Source: Planctomycetota bacterium (GTDB taxonomy: Bacteria; Planctomycetota; Planctomycetia; Gemmatales; Gemmataceae). From it: 64,000 nt of DNA. The DNA lies in contig JACPZP010000020.1 of the NCBI GenBank assembly GCA_016195405.1, positions 1 through 64,000 of the forward strand, read 5' to 3'. This document shows positions 8,631 to 17,920 of this stretch, one piece after another (position 1 is the stretch's first letter; every line of letters begins with the position of its first letter). A program made the translations under genes and the position numbers. The notes beneath the pieces are model-generated. The model did no database searches, was not told the origin of the DNA, and was given only the letters and a program-made list of their open reading frames with translations.

Positions 8631-10046
8631 ATGAAGACCGTGTGGAATCTAGGAGAAGAAGATAACCGGTTTCTGGATGGGCGTAGGACGCGGCGTCAAC
8701 TCTTGCAGGCAGGCGGGCTCGGCATGCTAGGCCTGGCTCTTCCTGAGTTCCTGTGGGCCGGCGCTTCCTCCACCAGGCCGCGTGGCGCCGAGAAGTCGTG
8801 TATCTTCATCGTGCAGTATGGCGGCGCAAGCCACATCGACTCCATTGATCCCAAACCAGACGCTGTCGAAGGCATTCGCGGCCCTTATCGACCGATTGCG
8901 ACGCGCGTTCCCGGCCTTCATTTCAGTGAAATGCTTCCCCGCCTGGCAGCATTGGCCGACAGCTATAGTGTTTTGCATTCATTGAGCCATAGCCGCAACG
9001 ACCACGATGGCGGCATGCACGTTTGCTTGACGGGGAAATCTCAGCCCCAAGATCGGACACCTTGCTTCGGTACCGTGGTGGCTAGGTTGCAGCCAACCCG
9101 AGGGAATCTGCCGTCCTACGTCTGGTTACAAAACCTCGACGCGGACGTGCGTCTGTGGTATCTGACCAGCGGGTTCCTCCCGCCTGTGTATAGTCCGCTG
9201 ATTATCGGCAGAGGCGCCAATAATCCGTCGGCTCAAGGCTTCCGCGTCACCGCCTTTGATCCTCCCGCTAAGGTGACTGCGGACCGCCTTCGGACCCGCG
9301 AACGCCTCTTGACAGCCCTGGAAGGGGTGGCCACAGCCCGGACGGGACCTGGAGTCGCGATGCGACGGTTTCAAGAACGCGCCGTGGATTTGGTGACGGG
9401 GCCGCAAGCCCGCAATGCCTTTAATTTGGAGCGAGAGCCAGCAAAGTTACGTGACCGATATGGCCGTGGGCCGCTCGGGCAAAACCTTCTACTGGCGCGG
9501 CGACTCATTGAAGCCGGCGTGCGTTTGGTAACGGTAAATGCCTGGTGCGGCGTGCCGACCGATGGAGGATTCGTCTACTCTCCGAACTTCACGCAAGGCT
9601 GGGACCATCATGGAGCGGCTGTGCAGAGGTGCGGCATCTTCAGCAACGGGCAATTCGGTCTCGGATTCGTTCTGCCTCGGTTCGATCAGGCGGTGTCAGC
9701 ATTGCTTGAGGACCTAATCCAGCGTGACTTGCTTGGGCAGACGCTGGTGGTTGTCGTCGGCGAGTTCGGTCGAACGCCTGAGATTACAAACCAGCCCTAC
9801 CCAGGGCGCGACCACTGGTCGCAGTGCTACTCGGCAATACTGGGCGGCGCCGGCATCCGCGGCGGCGCCGTTTATGGGGCATCTGACAAGGACGGCCGCT
9901 ACGTAAAGGACAGGCCGGTATCGCCCGAGACCTTTGGAGCCACGCTCTTTCACGCTCTCGGAATTGGCCCCGAGATGCGGCTCAGTCCGGATGGATTCAC
10001 AGAACCTGCCAGCCAAGGTCTGCCGATTCACGAGCTTTTTGGTTAG
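8631..10046 (+). CDS. DUF1501 domain protein, Tat-exported
   Basis: A 471-residue DUF1501 protein. The N-terminus has a twin-arginine signal (RRTRRQLLQAGGLGMLGLAL, residues 20-39). The family's alkaline-phosphatase-like fold follows, with QYGGASHIDSIDPK near residue 64, SHSRNDHDGGMH near 121, a WDHH segment and VVGEFGRTPE near 378. DUF1501 proteins are very numerous in planctomycetes, usually paired with DUF1549/DUF1553 cytochrome-like proteins, but no partner lies beside this copy. The histidine and aspartate residues suggest a metal-dependent hydrolase. A second DUF1501 gene is 2.4 kb downstream. Confidence 0.9.
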   Translation: MKTVWNLGEEDNRFLDGRRTRRQLLQAGGLGMLGLALPEFLWAGASSTRPRGAEKSCIFIVQYGGASHIDSIDPKPDAVEGIRGPYRPIATRVPGLHFSEMLPRLAALADSYSVLHSLSHSRNDHDGGMHVCLTGKSQPQDRTPCFGTVVARLQPTRGNLPSYVWLQNLDADVRLWYLTSGFLPPVYSPLIIGRGANNPSAQGFRVTAFDPPAKVTADRLRTRERLLTALEGVATARTGPGVAMRRFQERAVDLVTGPQARNAFNLEREPAKLRDRYGRGPLGQNLLLARRLIEAGVRLVTVNAWCGVPTDGGFVYSPNFTQGWDHHGAAVQRCGIFSNGQFGLGFVLPRFDQAVSALLEDLIQRDLLGQTLVVVVGEFGRTPEITNQPYPGRDHWSQCYSAILGGAGIRGGAVYGASDKDGRYVKDRPVSPETFGATLFHALGIGPEMRLSPDGFTEPASQGLPIHELFG

Positions 10047-10099
10047 GCATCGTAGAGGCCCACCTTGCTTAACGCGTTCTTCCACGAGGAGTTCCCGTC

Positions 10100-11068
10100 A
10101 TGGCTCGCACCCTAAGGACCGTTGTCTGCTTTGGCCTCTGTCTGAGCATGGTCGGCTTGCAAGGCCAAGCTCAAGAAAAGGACAAAACGGAGGACAGGAA
10201 GAAAGACAACAAGAAGGTCGACAAGAAGCCGGCCATTACGCCGACCCAAGGCGGCGTGGCCTACGGCAAGCATCCGCGTCAAGTGATCGATTTCTACCAG
10301 GCGAAATCGGACAAACCGTCGCCGCTGGTTTTGTACATCCACGGCGGCAGTTGGCAAGGCGGCGACAAGAGCAGCGTCGGCAACGTCAAGCCCTATCTCG
10401 ATGCCGGCATTTCCGTGGCCGCGATCAATTACCGCTATGTCAAAAACGGCGTGGAGGAGAAGGTCGAACCGCCCGTCAAGGCCCCGCTCGAAGACGCGGC
10501 CCGAGCACTGCAGCTTATCCGCTCCAAGGCGTCGGGATGGAACATCGACAAGAAACGCATCGGCGCCACCGGCGGTTCCGCGGGCGGGTGCTCGTCCCTT
10601 TGGCTCGCCTTCCACGACGACATGGCCGACCCCAAGAGCGACGATCCCATCGTCCGTGAATCGACCCGGCTTTATTGCGTGGCCGTCGACGGCGCCCAGA
10701 CTTCGCTCGATCCCAAGGAGCTGCGCGAATGGCTGCCCAATTACACCTATGGTGCGCACGCTTTTGGCCTAAAGGATTTTCAAACAATGTTCGACCAGCG
10801 TGCGCGTGTGCTGAAATGGATCAAAGAGTATTCACCGATCGAACACGCCACCAAAGATGATCCGCCGATCGCGCTGTTCTATGGCGGTGTCAAGGGGGCC
10901 AAGCCTGGCGAAAACCATCCCGATCCGACGCACTCGCCGGTGTTGGGAATGAAATTGGCCGAGAAATTGAAGGACCTCGGCGTCGACGTGGTCCTGTCCT
11001 ACAACGGCAACCCGCATCCGCAATACCCAAGCGCTCAGGCGTACCTAATCGATCGCCTTAAGAAGTAA
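10100..11068 (+). CDS. Secreted alpha/beta hydrolase (esterase-like)
   Basis: A 322-residue protein with a signal peptide at residues 1-24, a lysine-rich linker to about 45, then an alpha/beta-hydrolase domain. The oxyanion motif HGGSW is at 81-85 and the nucleophile elbow GATGGSAGG places the catalytic Ser at 160. A likely catalytic His is in NPHPQYPS near the C-terminus. This is the BD-FAE/acetyl-xylan-esterase-like branch, often found with polysaccharide-degrading genes. It starts 53 bases after the DUF1501 stop and may be cotranscribed. The substrate cannot be told from sequence. Confidence 0.85.
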   Translation: MARTLRTVVCFGLCLSMVGLQGQAQEKDKTEDRKKDNKKVDKKPAITPTQGGVAYGKHPRQVIDFYQAKSDKPSPLVLYIHGGSWQGGDKSSVGNVKPYLDAGISVAAINYRYVKNGVEEKVEPPVKAPLEDAARALQLIRSKASGWNIDKKRIGATGGSAGGCSSLWLAFHDDMADPKSDDPIVRESTRLYCVAVDGAQTSLDPKELREWLPNYTYGAHAFGLKDFQTMFDQRARVLKWIKEYSPIEHATKDDPPIALFYGGVKGAKPGENHPDPTHSPVLGMKLAEKLKDLGVDVVLSYNGNPHPQYPSAQAYLIDRLKK

Positions 11069-11232
11069 TTCGCTTGCACTCGAAAGAAAGGGCAGGGATT
11101 GCTCGCAGCCCTTCTGTTCGGACCCGCGCAACTCAGGAGCGGTGCGGACCAGGCCGCTTGGACGGAGTGGGTAGGCCGTCCTATCGAAAGAAATGCCAAT
11201 ACCAGTCGCGCGGCGATGGTCGTACGCCTTGG

Positions 11233-11427
11233 TCAACTGCAAATCAAGCCTTGCTCCCTCTCGTGGACCAGGATGTAGGTGATAACTGATGATCTCGCCG
11301 GCCTAACCCTGCCGCTCGCTGCGTGATACCGGGAATCCAGTTGCCGAAGTTCCTCTCTGCCTGCTGGTGTTGTGAGCAGGGATTGAAGTTCCTTCTCCCG
11401 CTCTGAGAGTGTTTTCTTTGGAGGCAT
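11233..11427 (-). CDS. Small conserved-looking protein
   Basis: A 64-residue protein starting MPPKKTLSEREKELQSLL. It is charged and helical in the first half, with SSVITYILVHEREQGLI near the C-terminus. The ATG at 1142x is preceded by GGAAGGA at good spacing, which supports real translation. The segment looks like a family I have seen in planctomycetes, but I cannot name a function. It is the last of three short minus-strand genes between 11.2 and 12.0 kb, which may form one transcript beginning at the leader element at 12069-12174. Confidence 0.6.
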   Translation of the reverse strand: MPPKKTLSEREKELQSLLTTPAGREELRQLDSRYHAASGRVRPARSSVITYILVHEREQGLICS

Positions 11428-11531
11428 GGGGTTATCCTTCCCGAAGTGAAATGGGCGAATGTGATGTCCTGATGCCGGGGCGTGAAAATGCTTCGATGGC
11501 TTCTGCCCGGCGCTTACAAGCGGGATAGGAC

Positions 11532-11729
11532 TTAGCCCATTTTTTGCAGGCCAGAGGTTCTCCTGCTTTCAAGGAATGGCTCGTTGTCCTGCGTCCTCTC
11601 ACTTTTCCAGTCCCTTCCCGCTGAAAAAGAGAACGATGCCCCGCCGCAGGTCGGACAAGGAAGCGCATGCATTCCCGTCGTGGTCACGCTAATCGTCTTG
11701 CCCCCGCCGCATCGCCAGCACTTAGCCAT
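11532..11729 (-). CDS. Small zinc-ribbon protein
   Basis: A 65-residue protein from an ATG at 11729 with a strong GGAGGG site 7 bases upstream. Two knuckles, CWRC at residues 4-7 and CPTC at 25-28, form a probable zinc ribbon (MAKCWRCGGGKT...). The C-terminal half is polar. No larger domain is visible, so it may be a stand-alone metal-binding or nucleic-acid-binding peptide. It lies between two other small minus-strand genes. Confidence 0.6.
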   Translation of the reverse strand: MAKCWRCGGGKTISVTTTGMHALPCPTCGGASFSFSAGRDWKSERTQDNEPFLESRRTSGLQKMG

Positions 11730-11801
11730 TGATCTACCCTCCATTAAGGGCCGGGGTGAGCGCCCAGCCTGGGATTACCCGCCAAAAATGGTGTGTGCTA
11801 T

Positions 11802-11963
11802 TCAGCTTTTTGTTCCGCCACGGTTTCGCCGGTTCTTGTTCCGCCACGGCTCCTCCAGGGGAGGCGCTGGGAGTGCGGCACGCACTGCACCGTCCAATAA
11901 GCGTGACACCAGGGAGCGGCGGGAACGAGCCGGTTTCTTGCCAATAGCCTTCTTGTGGATCAT
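11802..11963 (-). CDS. Small basic protein behind structured leader
   Basis: A 53-residue, strongly basic protein (MIHKKAIGKKPARSRRS at the start). The ATG at 11963 has a GGAAGG site 5 bases upstream. It is the first gene downstream of the leader-terminator element at 12069-12174 and may lead the small minus-strand gene group. Composition is low in complexity, so coding is plausible but not certain. An overlapping frame to 11734 is also open. Confidence 0.4.
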   Translation of the reverse strand: MIHKKAIGKKPARSRRSLVSRLLDGAVRAALPAPPLEEPWRNKNRRNRGGTKS

Positions 11964-12068
11964 CGTTTCCTTCCTTACGTTTAGAAAACATGACATTCCG
12001 GCAAAGTCTCTACGCCGACGCCGAGTCGAGTGAGCCACGTTGGGCGGAAGCCTGTGTTTCCGAAAGCG

Positions 12069-12174
12069 AAAAAAAACGACGTGGAGAAACACTTTGAGGT
12101 GTTTCCCCACGTCGGCTAACTCTTTGACGAACCTCCCGGCGGGGCCGGGTTTTCCTTCACCTAGTCATCCGACT
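12069..12174 (-). promoter_or_regulatory. Leader-terminator element, copy A
   Basis: Read on the minus strand, the element begins with a mini-hairpin AGTCGGATGACT (12163-12174), then AGGTGAAGG, then a GC-rich nested hairpin (CCCGGC-CCC-GCCGGG). It ends in a strong stem, CGACGTGGGGAAACAC pairing with GTGTTTCTCCACGTCG with one mismatch, followed by eight T (12069-12114). That last part is a textbook intrinsic terminator. It sits about 105 bases upstream of the 53-residue gene start rather than after a gene, as expected for an attenuator or riboswitch expression platform. A second copy with the same order of parts is at 31894-32005. Confidence 0.65.
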
Positions 12175-12417
12175 ACTCCATCACTGACTCCATCACTGGT
12201 TGTACGTCTCGAAATGGCGAATGCAAGTGCTTCCCCGCGCCTTGTGGCATGTGTAAACGGTACTCTTAGGGGCGCGACGTGTGTATTTTGGCGTCGGCGG
12301 TCGGCCCGTCACAGATACCGGGCTCGTCTATTGCGATGCGACAATGCCGCTTAATCTAATTGCCCCACCCCCCTCCTTTTGTTACATTCGATCATCCCTG
12401 TCTCCGGGAGAGCGGCA

Positions 12418-13938
12418 ATGCTCCGTATCTTGGGTTCCCCCAGAGCCCTGTGCGACAACCTGACCCGCCGGGAGATGCTTTGCGCCGGCGGGCTCGGCAT
12501 GTTCTCCCTTGGGCTGCCTGATTTATGGCGCTTGCAAGCCGCCCAGGCATTCAGCGCAACGCCAAAACACGCACAACCGCCGCCGCGCCGCAGCCATTTC
12601 GGCCGTGCCAAGCGCGTCATTCTTCTCTATCTCTACGGAGCAGCCGCACAGCATGAACTATTCGATCCGAAGCCGCTGGCGCGGGCCGAGATTCGCGGTG
12701 ACTTCCGACCAGGCGCCACCGTCGTGCCGGGCCTCCACATCTGCGAACACCTGCCGCGCCTGGCCCGTGTCATCGACCGCTGCACCGTCCTTCGTTCAAT
12801 GTCACATCCGTTTAACATTCACTCGGCCGCATACACCATGACAGGCGTGGAGCGGGTCGATATTCCGATGGAGCTTAATCCGCGCGATGTCCGCCATTGG
12901 CCTTCGTTCGGCAGCGTCATCGATTACCTGCAGCAGCAGACCGAGCGGACCTCCCCGAAGGTGCCACGCAATATCGGGCTGCCATTCCCGTTCAGCAGCC
13001 GCTCGCCTCAGTTTCAGCGGGCCGGCCCCTTTGGCGGCTTTCTAGGTCCGAGCTTCAATCCAGTCTGGACGGAATGGGAAGGTACGCCCACCACCGTGGT
13101 GTCGCGTTGGAACGGCGCCGGCGACGTTACAGTCGCCGATCCTTATTTGGAAGTCAACCTGGGTGGGAGGTTCTTGGTCTCAAGTGCGGCGCGGGCAGGG
13201 CCGGACCTGACGCTGGATCGCCTTCACAGACGTCGATCGCTTCTTCAACAATTCGAAGATGCGCGCCGCCAGGTGGATGCCTCTCCGGCCGCGCGCAACC
13301 TCGACCGCTACCAGAGTATGGCGTATTCGCTGCTCGCCTCGCCCGAGATGCGCCGCGCCCTCGACTTGGAGCGCGAACCAGCGGCGCTGCGCGAACGCTA
13401 CGGCTGGAATGTGTTTGGACAAGCGACGCTTGCGGGCCGGCGCTTGCTCGAAGCCGGGGCCACGGTAGTGACGGTCATTTGGGATGAGATCACCATCGCC
13501 AACACCGCCTGGGACACGCACTTTCGCCACTTCGAACGGTTGCGGGACGAACTCTTGCCGGGGCTCGACATGGCCCTCAGCTCTCTGCTCTTGGACCTCG
13601 AAGCGCGCGGCATGCTCGACGACACCCTGGTGCTGTGCCTGACCGAGCATGGCCGCACCCCGCTTATCTCCAATACGGCGCGCGGCGCAGGCCGGGAGCA
13701 TTGGTCGAACGTCTATAGCAACCTCATGGCCGGCGCCGGCATCGCGAAGGGGCGGGTCGTCGGCAGCTCCGATCGCGATGGCGCTTTCGTGCGTGACGAC
13801 CCGGTTAGCCCGAAAGACATTCTCTGCACGCTCTACCACCTCTTGGGTATCAACCCACACACCACCATTCCCGACCGCCTCGGGCGTCCATCGCCGCTGG
13901 TTGCGGAAGGACGAGTCCTGTATCAGGCACTGGAGTAA
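12418..13938 (+). CDS. DUF1501 domain protein, Tat-exported
   Basis: A 506-residue second DUF1501 protein. The ATG at 12418 follows GGGAGAGCGG and gives a compact twin-arginine-like signal (LTRREMLCAGGLGMFSLGL). Internal landmarks are YLYGAAAQHELFDPK near residue 70, SMSHPFNIHSAAY, WDTHFRHFERL and CLTEHGRTP. The C-terminal VRDDPVSPKDILCTLYHLLGI is characteristic of the family. It is followed 85 bases later by an enolase-superfamily gene on the same strand. The 243 bases between element A and this gene hold nothing I can name. Confidence 0.9.
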   Translation: MLRILGSPRALCDNLTRREMLCAGGLGMFSLGLPDLWRLQAAQAFSATPKHAQPPPRRSHFGRAKRVILLYLYGAAAQHELFDPKPLARAEIRGDFRPGATVVPGLHICEHLPRLARVIDRCTVLRSMSHPFNIHSAAYTMTGVERVDIPMELNPRDVRHWPSFGSVIDYLQQQTERTSPKVPRNIGLPFPFSSRSPQFQRAGPFGGFLGPSFNPVWTEWEGTPTTVVSRWNGAGDVTVADPYLEVNLGGRFLVSSAARAGPDLTLDRLHRRRSLLQQFEDARRQVDASPAARNLDRYQSMAYSLLASPEMRRALDLEREPAALRERYGWNVFGQATLAGRRLLEAGATVVTVIWDEITIANTAWDTHFRHFERLRDELLPGLDMALSSLLLDLEARGMLDDTLVLCLTEHGRTPLISNTARGAGREHWSNVYSNLMAGAGIAKGRVVGSSDRDGAFVRDDPVSPKDILCTLYHLLGINPHTTIPDRLGRPSPLVAEGRVLYQALE

Positions 13939-14023
13939 AAGATCCGGGGCTCGGACGGAGCCACGATCATTCGCATCGCCATCCACGTCCCTCCCCATTG
14001 GCTTGATTTCGAGGAGTGGCTGA

Positions 14024-15127
14024 ATGAAGATCAAACGGATCGGTGCTTATCAGGTCGAGTTGCCGCTCCACGAAGGAAGTTACAAGTGGTCGGGAGGCAA
14101 ATCGGTTTCGGTCTTCGATAGCACGGTGATCGAGGTCGAAACGGACGCCGGCGTCACCGGTTGGGGGGAGGTTTGCCCGCTCGGGCCCTTCTACTTGCCT
14201 GCTTACGCCAAGGGCGTGCGCGCCGGTATCCTCGAGCTCGGTCCGCATCTGCTTGGCGAGGACCCATGTCAACTCGGGAAATTGAATCGCCGGATGGATG
14301 CCGCCCTCAAGGGGCACGCCTACGTCAAGTCCGGCATCGACATGGCCTGCTGGGACATCCTCGGGAAGGTCACGAACCAACCGGTGTGCGTGCTTCTGGG
14401 CGGCCGGTTCGGCGAAGACTTCTGCCTCTATCGCGCCATATCGCAGGAATCACCTGAGGCGATGGCGAAGCGCGTCGCGCAATACCGTTCGGAAGGCTAC
14501 ACTCGATTTCAGCTCAAGGTTGGCGGCGACGCGGATACCGACATCGAACGTATTCGCGCCGTTCGCGCCTTGCTCCAACCGGGCGACCGCCTCATCGCCG
14601 ACGCCAACACCGGTTGGCTGATGCACGACGCGATGCGGGTCGTCCGCGCGGTTCGTGATGTGGACGTCTACATCGAACAACCGTGCTTGAATTATGAGGA
14701 ATGCCTCAGCATCCGTCGCCATTGCGATCACCCCTTCGTCCTCGATGAGGTGATCGATTCGATCGACATGCTCTTGCGAGGACATGCCGATCGCGCCATG
14801 GATGTCGTCAATCTCAAGATCAGTAAGCTCGGCGGCTTGACCAAGATGAAGCAGGCCCGCGATCTATGTCTTTCGCTCGGCGTGGCCATGACGCTCGAAG
14901 ATAGCTGGGGCGGCGACATCATCACGGCCGCCATCGCCCATTTGGCTCACAGCACGCCACCCGAATTTCAGTTCACTGCGACCGATTTCAACAGCTATGT
15001 CACCGTCAGCGTCGCCGATGGCGCCCCGAAGCGCGTTAAGGGCCGCATGGCGGCAAGCACTTGCCCGGGACTCGGAATCACACCCAAGATGGATGTGCTC
15101 GGCAAACGGGTGCTTGAGGTTTCCTAA
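14024..15127 (+). CDS. Enolase-superfamily dehydratase, cis-3-hydroxyproline type
   Basis: A 367-residue mandelate racemase/muconate lactonising enzyme family member. It has the N-terminal capping domain ([16 protein letters not shown]) and a TIM barrel. Candidate catalytic and metal residues are Lys in FQLKVGG, Asp in IADANTGW, Glu in VYIEQPC, Asp/Glu in FVLDEVID, Lys in LKISKLGG and Glu in LEDSWGG. The [20 protein letters not shown] and [10 protein letters not shown] segments look like cis-3-hydroxy-L-proline dehydratases, which form pyrroline-2-carboxylate; hydroxyproline betaine epimerases are the close alternative. No pyrroline reductase lies next to it. The Gfo/Idh/MocA oxidoreductase follows 37 bases later. 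Confidence 0.8.
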   Translation: MKIKRIGAYQVELPLHEGSYKWSGGKSVSVFDSTVIEVETDAGVTGWGEVCPLGPFYLPAYAKGVRAGILELGPHLLGEDPCQLGKLNRRMDAALKGHAYVKSGIDMACWDILGKVTNQPVCVLLGGRFGEDFCLYRAISQESPEAMAKRVAQYRSEGYTRFQLKVGGDADTDIERIRAVRALLQPGDRLIADANTGWLMHDAMRVVRAVRDVDVYIEQPCLNYEECLSIRRHCDHPFVLDEVIDSIDMLLRGHADRAMDVVNLKISKLGGLTKMKQARDLCLSLGVAMTLEDSWGGDIITAAIAHLAHSTPPEFQFTATDFNSYVTVSVADGAPKRVKGRMAASTCPGLGITPKMDVLGKRVLEVS

Positions 15128-15164
15128 CGCGATTCTTCAATGCGATAAGAAGGGAAAGACCTCC

Positions 15165-16478
15165 ATGAACACACGAAAACCCATGCATCGGCGTCAATTT
15201 CTCGGGTCGGCTGCAGCAGGCCTCGCGGCGCCTTTCATTGTGGACTCGCCTATTCGTGCCCAAGACCGGCAAGGACAGGGCCCGAATGGACGCATCAACA
15301 TCGGCTTCATAGGAGTCGGCATCATGGGCCGCGGGCACCTGCAAGCGTTGCTCGGCAATCGCGGCGTTCAAGTGGTTGCCGTGAGTGATGTGCATCGAGG
15401 CCGGCGCGACGACGACGTCGAGCGTGTTCATCGGGCGTACGCTCAGAAGCGCAAGGCGGGGACCTATCGTGGCTGCACGGCGTTCGGCGATTTTCGCGAG
15501 CTACTTGCGCGGCGAGATATTGACGCCGTGCTTATCGCGACGCCGGATCACTGGCACGCCATCCCCGCGATTCTCGCTTGCCGGGCGCGGAAAGACGTTT
15601 ATTGCGAAAAGCCGCTCTCGCTGACGATCGCCGAGTCGCGGGCCATGGTCAAGGCTGCGCGCGACAACAACATCGTCTTTCAAACCGGCAGCCAGCAGCG
15701 GACCGAGTTCGGCGGTGTTTTTCGCAGGGCCGTCGAGTACGTCCGGAGCGCGCGAATCGGTCGGGTGAGAACGGTACGTGTCGGCGTCGGCGGCCCCGCC
15801 CGGCCTTGCGACCTTGCCGACGAAGCGACGCCGGACGGCGTCGATTGGGAAATGTGGAACGGCCCTTCTCCTGCCCGCGCTTTCAACCAGGTGCTCTGCC
15901 CAATCGGAATCCACAACCACTTCCCAGCCTGGCGCAATTATCGCGAGTATGCGGGCGGCGGCTTGGCCGACATGGGCGCACACCATTTTGACATCGCCCA
16001 GTGGGCCCTCAACATGGATTCGAGCGGACCGACCGAAATTCATCCACCGGAGCGCGGCGACACCGGCCTGCGCTTTGTTTACCCCAATGGCATTGAGATG
16101 TTCCACGGCGGTCCGAGCGGCTGCACTTTCGAAGGAACCGAAGGCGCCATCTACGTTGATCGCGGTGTCCTACGCTCGACACCGGCGACCATACTGCAAC
16201 AACCGCTCGGCGAACGCGATTTTCATCTCCCCGACGTGGGCAACAATCATTTGCAAAACTGGCTCGACTGCATGCGCACGCGCCGCCGGCCCGTCGCCGA
16301 CGTCGAGATCGGCGCCAAGAGCGCCCAAGTCTGCCAGCTTGCAAACATCGGCTACCAGCTATGCCGCCCGCTCCGCTGGAACCCACAGCGCGAGAAGTTT
16401 GCAGACAACGCGGAAGCCAATCGGCTGCGGACTCGGGCGAATCGGGCGCCGTGGAACCGGATATTACAGAACGCGTAA
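15165..16478 (+). CDS. Gfo/Idh/MocA oxidoreductase, Tat-exported
   Basis: A 437-residue protein. The ATG at 15165 has AAGGGA upstream and gives a twin-arginine signal (HRRQFLGSAAAGLAAPF). A Rossmann fold begins INIGFIGVGIMGRGH near residue 46. The family motif YCEKPLSL is near residue 146, and the C-terminal domain carries GGGLADMGAHHFDIAQWAL. Exported members of this family are frequent in planctomycetes and act on sugars or sugar acids with tightly bound NAD(P). It is probably cotranscribed with the enolase-type enzyme. The substrate is unknown. Confidence 0.9.
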   Translation: MNTRKPMHRRQFLGSAAAGLAAPFIVDSPIRAQDRQGQGPNGRINIGFIGVGIMGRGHLQALLGNRGVQVVAVSDVHRGRRDDDVERVHRAYAQKRKAGTYRGCTAFGDFRELLARRDIDAVLIATPDHWHAIPAILACRARKDVYCEKPLSLTIAESRAMVKAARDNNIVFQTGSQQRTEFGGVFRRAVEYVRSARIGRVRTVRVGVGGPARPCDLADEATPDGVDWEMWNGPSPARAFNQVLCPIGIHNHFPAWRNYREYAGGGLADMGAHHFDIAQWALNMDSSGPTEIHPPERGDTGLRFVYPNGIEMFHGGPSGCTFEGTEGAIYVDRGVLRSTPATILQQPLGERDFHLPDVGNNHLQNWLDCMRTRRRPVADVEIGAKSAQVCQLANIGYQLCRPLRWNPQREKFADNAEANRLRTRANRAPWNRILQNA

Positions 16479-16552
16479 GGATTCACGCAGCGTGACAATT
16501 GAAGTGCGACGGACTCGAACTCGGAACCACCGGATCTGTATTGGGAAGTACT

Positions 16553-17920
16553 ATGTGCACTTTTTGTTTGCCCCTCCTAGTTCTAGCCGGCTTCTCTTTC
16601 GCCCAGGCGACTGACACGGCCAAGCGGAGCCGAACCGTCATGCTAAGCGAGCGCGCCGGCATCGCGCGGGTACAAGCCCCCACAGAAATTACCGTGCGGT
16701 GGGAGCGGAGCGCACTCAAGGATGCCAGTGATATCCGGCTTTTCCACGTCGTGAACAATCAGAAAACCGCCGTGCCATGCCAAATTCTTGCTGTGACGTC
16801 GCATGATGCCACCGACACCTTCGCACCTGCAGCGCAGTCTTTCATTCGGCTGGCTTTTCTCGCCGACGTCGACGCCAAAGGCACGGCGACCTACGAAGTG
16901 GCTTTGGGCGGTCCGCGCCCTCCTGTGGGCGCCGCACTGAAAGTGGCGGGAACCGGTGTCGGCACTACCGCTGAAACTGGACCGGTCGCATTCGAACTGC
17001 ACGGACCATCCGGTCAATTGCTGGCGTTGACAGCGCCGCATCCGGTCGGATCTGACAAGAAGGCACAGCGCGACCGACTCGTTTTTCTCCAATCCAAAGA
17101 ACGAGGCGAAGTGCCCATTCATTGGAATCCGGACGCTTGGCCCATCGGCAAGCCTTGGGGCCACACCTCTGATTGGAATATGCCGGTTGCCTTCGATCCA
17201 TCTGTGCACGCCGTCGACGTTCCACCGGCTGCAACCGACAAGAAGCTGCCTTTTTTCTATCGCGAATGGCGCGGGCCCCTTTTGTATCGGTTAACACGGT
17301 GGGGTCGAATGCCTTTTGCGCCGGAAGCAGATGTCAGCGTGACGTACACGTTTCATGCGGGCTCGCCCATCGTCTTGGTTGAGTCGGTGATGCAATTCCG
17401 CAAAGCTTTGGCCGTGCATGCCGTGCGAAACGACGAGCTGGTTTTCTCTCGTCATCAGTTCGATACGGCGCTTTGGGTGACGAAAGACGGCAAACTGCAC
17501 AAGGCGCCGGCCTACGACCATAGCGACAAGGATCGCTCCTTCAAGGAAATCGCTCGGCTGCCGCCTGACATACCGTGCTTGGGACTTGCCAACGAAAGAA
17601 AGGGGCACGGCGTTGCACACATTACGCTAAGTACGACGAACGTGAACCGGCTCACGGGCAATGCGGCCGACGAAAGCGCTCATTTCTACATCCGCGATTA
17701 CGACGAGCACGGCCGCGGCAGTCCCGCGAATTTTCTCTACTTCGTGCGCCCCCTAGTCTATCGAGCCGGTTATCTGCCCACCAAAGTCGAGTCCGGGTCG
17801 ATATACGTGGCCCGAAGCGGGATCCTGCTGTTCAATCTGGGCAAGGGTGAAAACCGGTATGAGGAGTTGCTGCGCTGGCAGAGGGCGCTGGCAGAACCGT
17901 TGCAGGTGGTGGTTGACTGA
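16553..17920 (+). CDS. Secreted protein of unknown function
   Basis: A 455-residue protein with a signal peptide (MCTFCLPLLVLAGFSFAQA). I chose the ATG at 16553 after GGGAAG; a TTG 54 bases upstream is open but would bury the signal. The body is beta-rich with many aromatic residues (FFYREWRGPLLYRLTRWGRM, HFYIRDYDEHGRG), resembling carbohydrate-active or polysaccharide-lyase-associated beta folds, but I recognise no catalytic motif. Position after the MocA-type oxidoreductase fits sugar metabolism. No function is assigned. Confidence 0.7.
   Translation: MCTFCLPLLVLAGFSFAQATDTAKRSRTVMLSERAGIARVQAPTEITVRWERSALKDASDIRLFHVVNNQKTAVPCQILAVTSHDATDTFAPAAQSFIRLAFLADVDAKGTATYEVALGGPRPPVGAALKVAGTGVGTTAETGPVAFELHGPSGQLLALTAPHPVGSDKKAQRDRLVFLQSKERGEVPIHWNPDAWPIGKPWGHTSDWNMPVAFDPSVHAVDVPPAATDKKLPFFYREWRGPLLYRLTRWGRMPFAPEADVSVTYTFHAGSPIVLVESVMQFRKALAVHAVRNDELVFSRHQFDTALWVTKDGKLHKAPAYDHSDKDRSFKEIARLPPDIPCLGLANERKGHGVAHITLSTTNVNRLTGNAADESAHFYIRDYDEHGRGSPANFLYFVRPLVYRAGYLPTKVESGSIYVARSGILLFNLGKGENRYEELLRWQRALAEPLQVVVD

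Noticed and set aside
11432-11668. 78-codon minus-strand frame overlapping the zinc-ribbon gene
   Set aside because: It shares most bases with the better-supported zinc-ribbon frame, which has a strong ribosome site; this frame has none.
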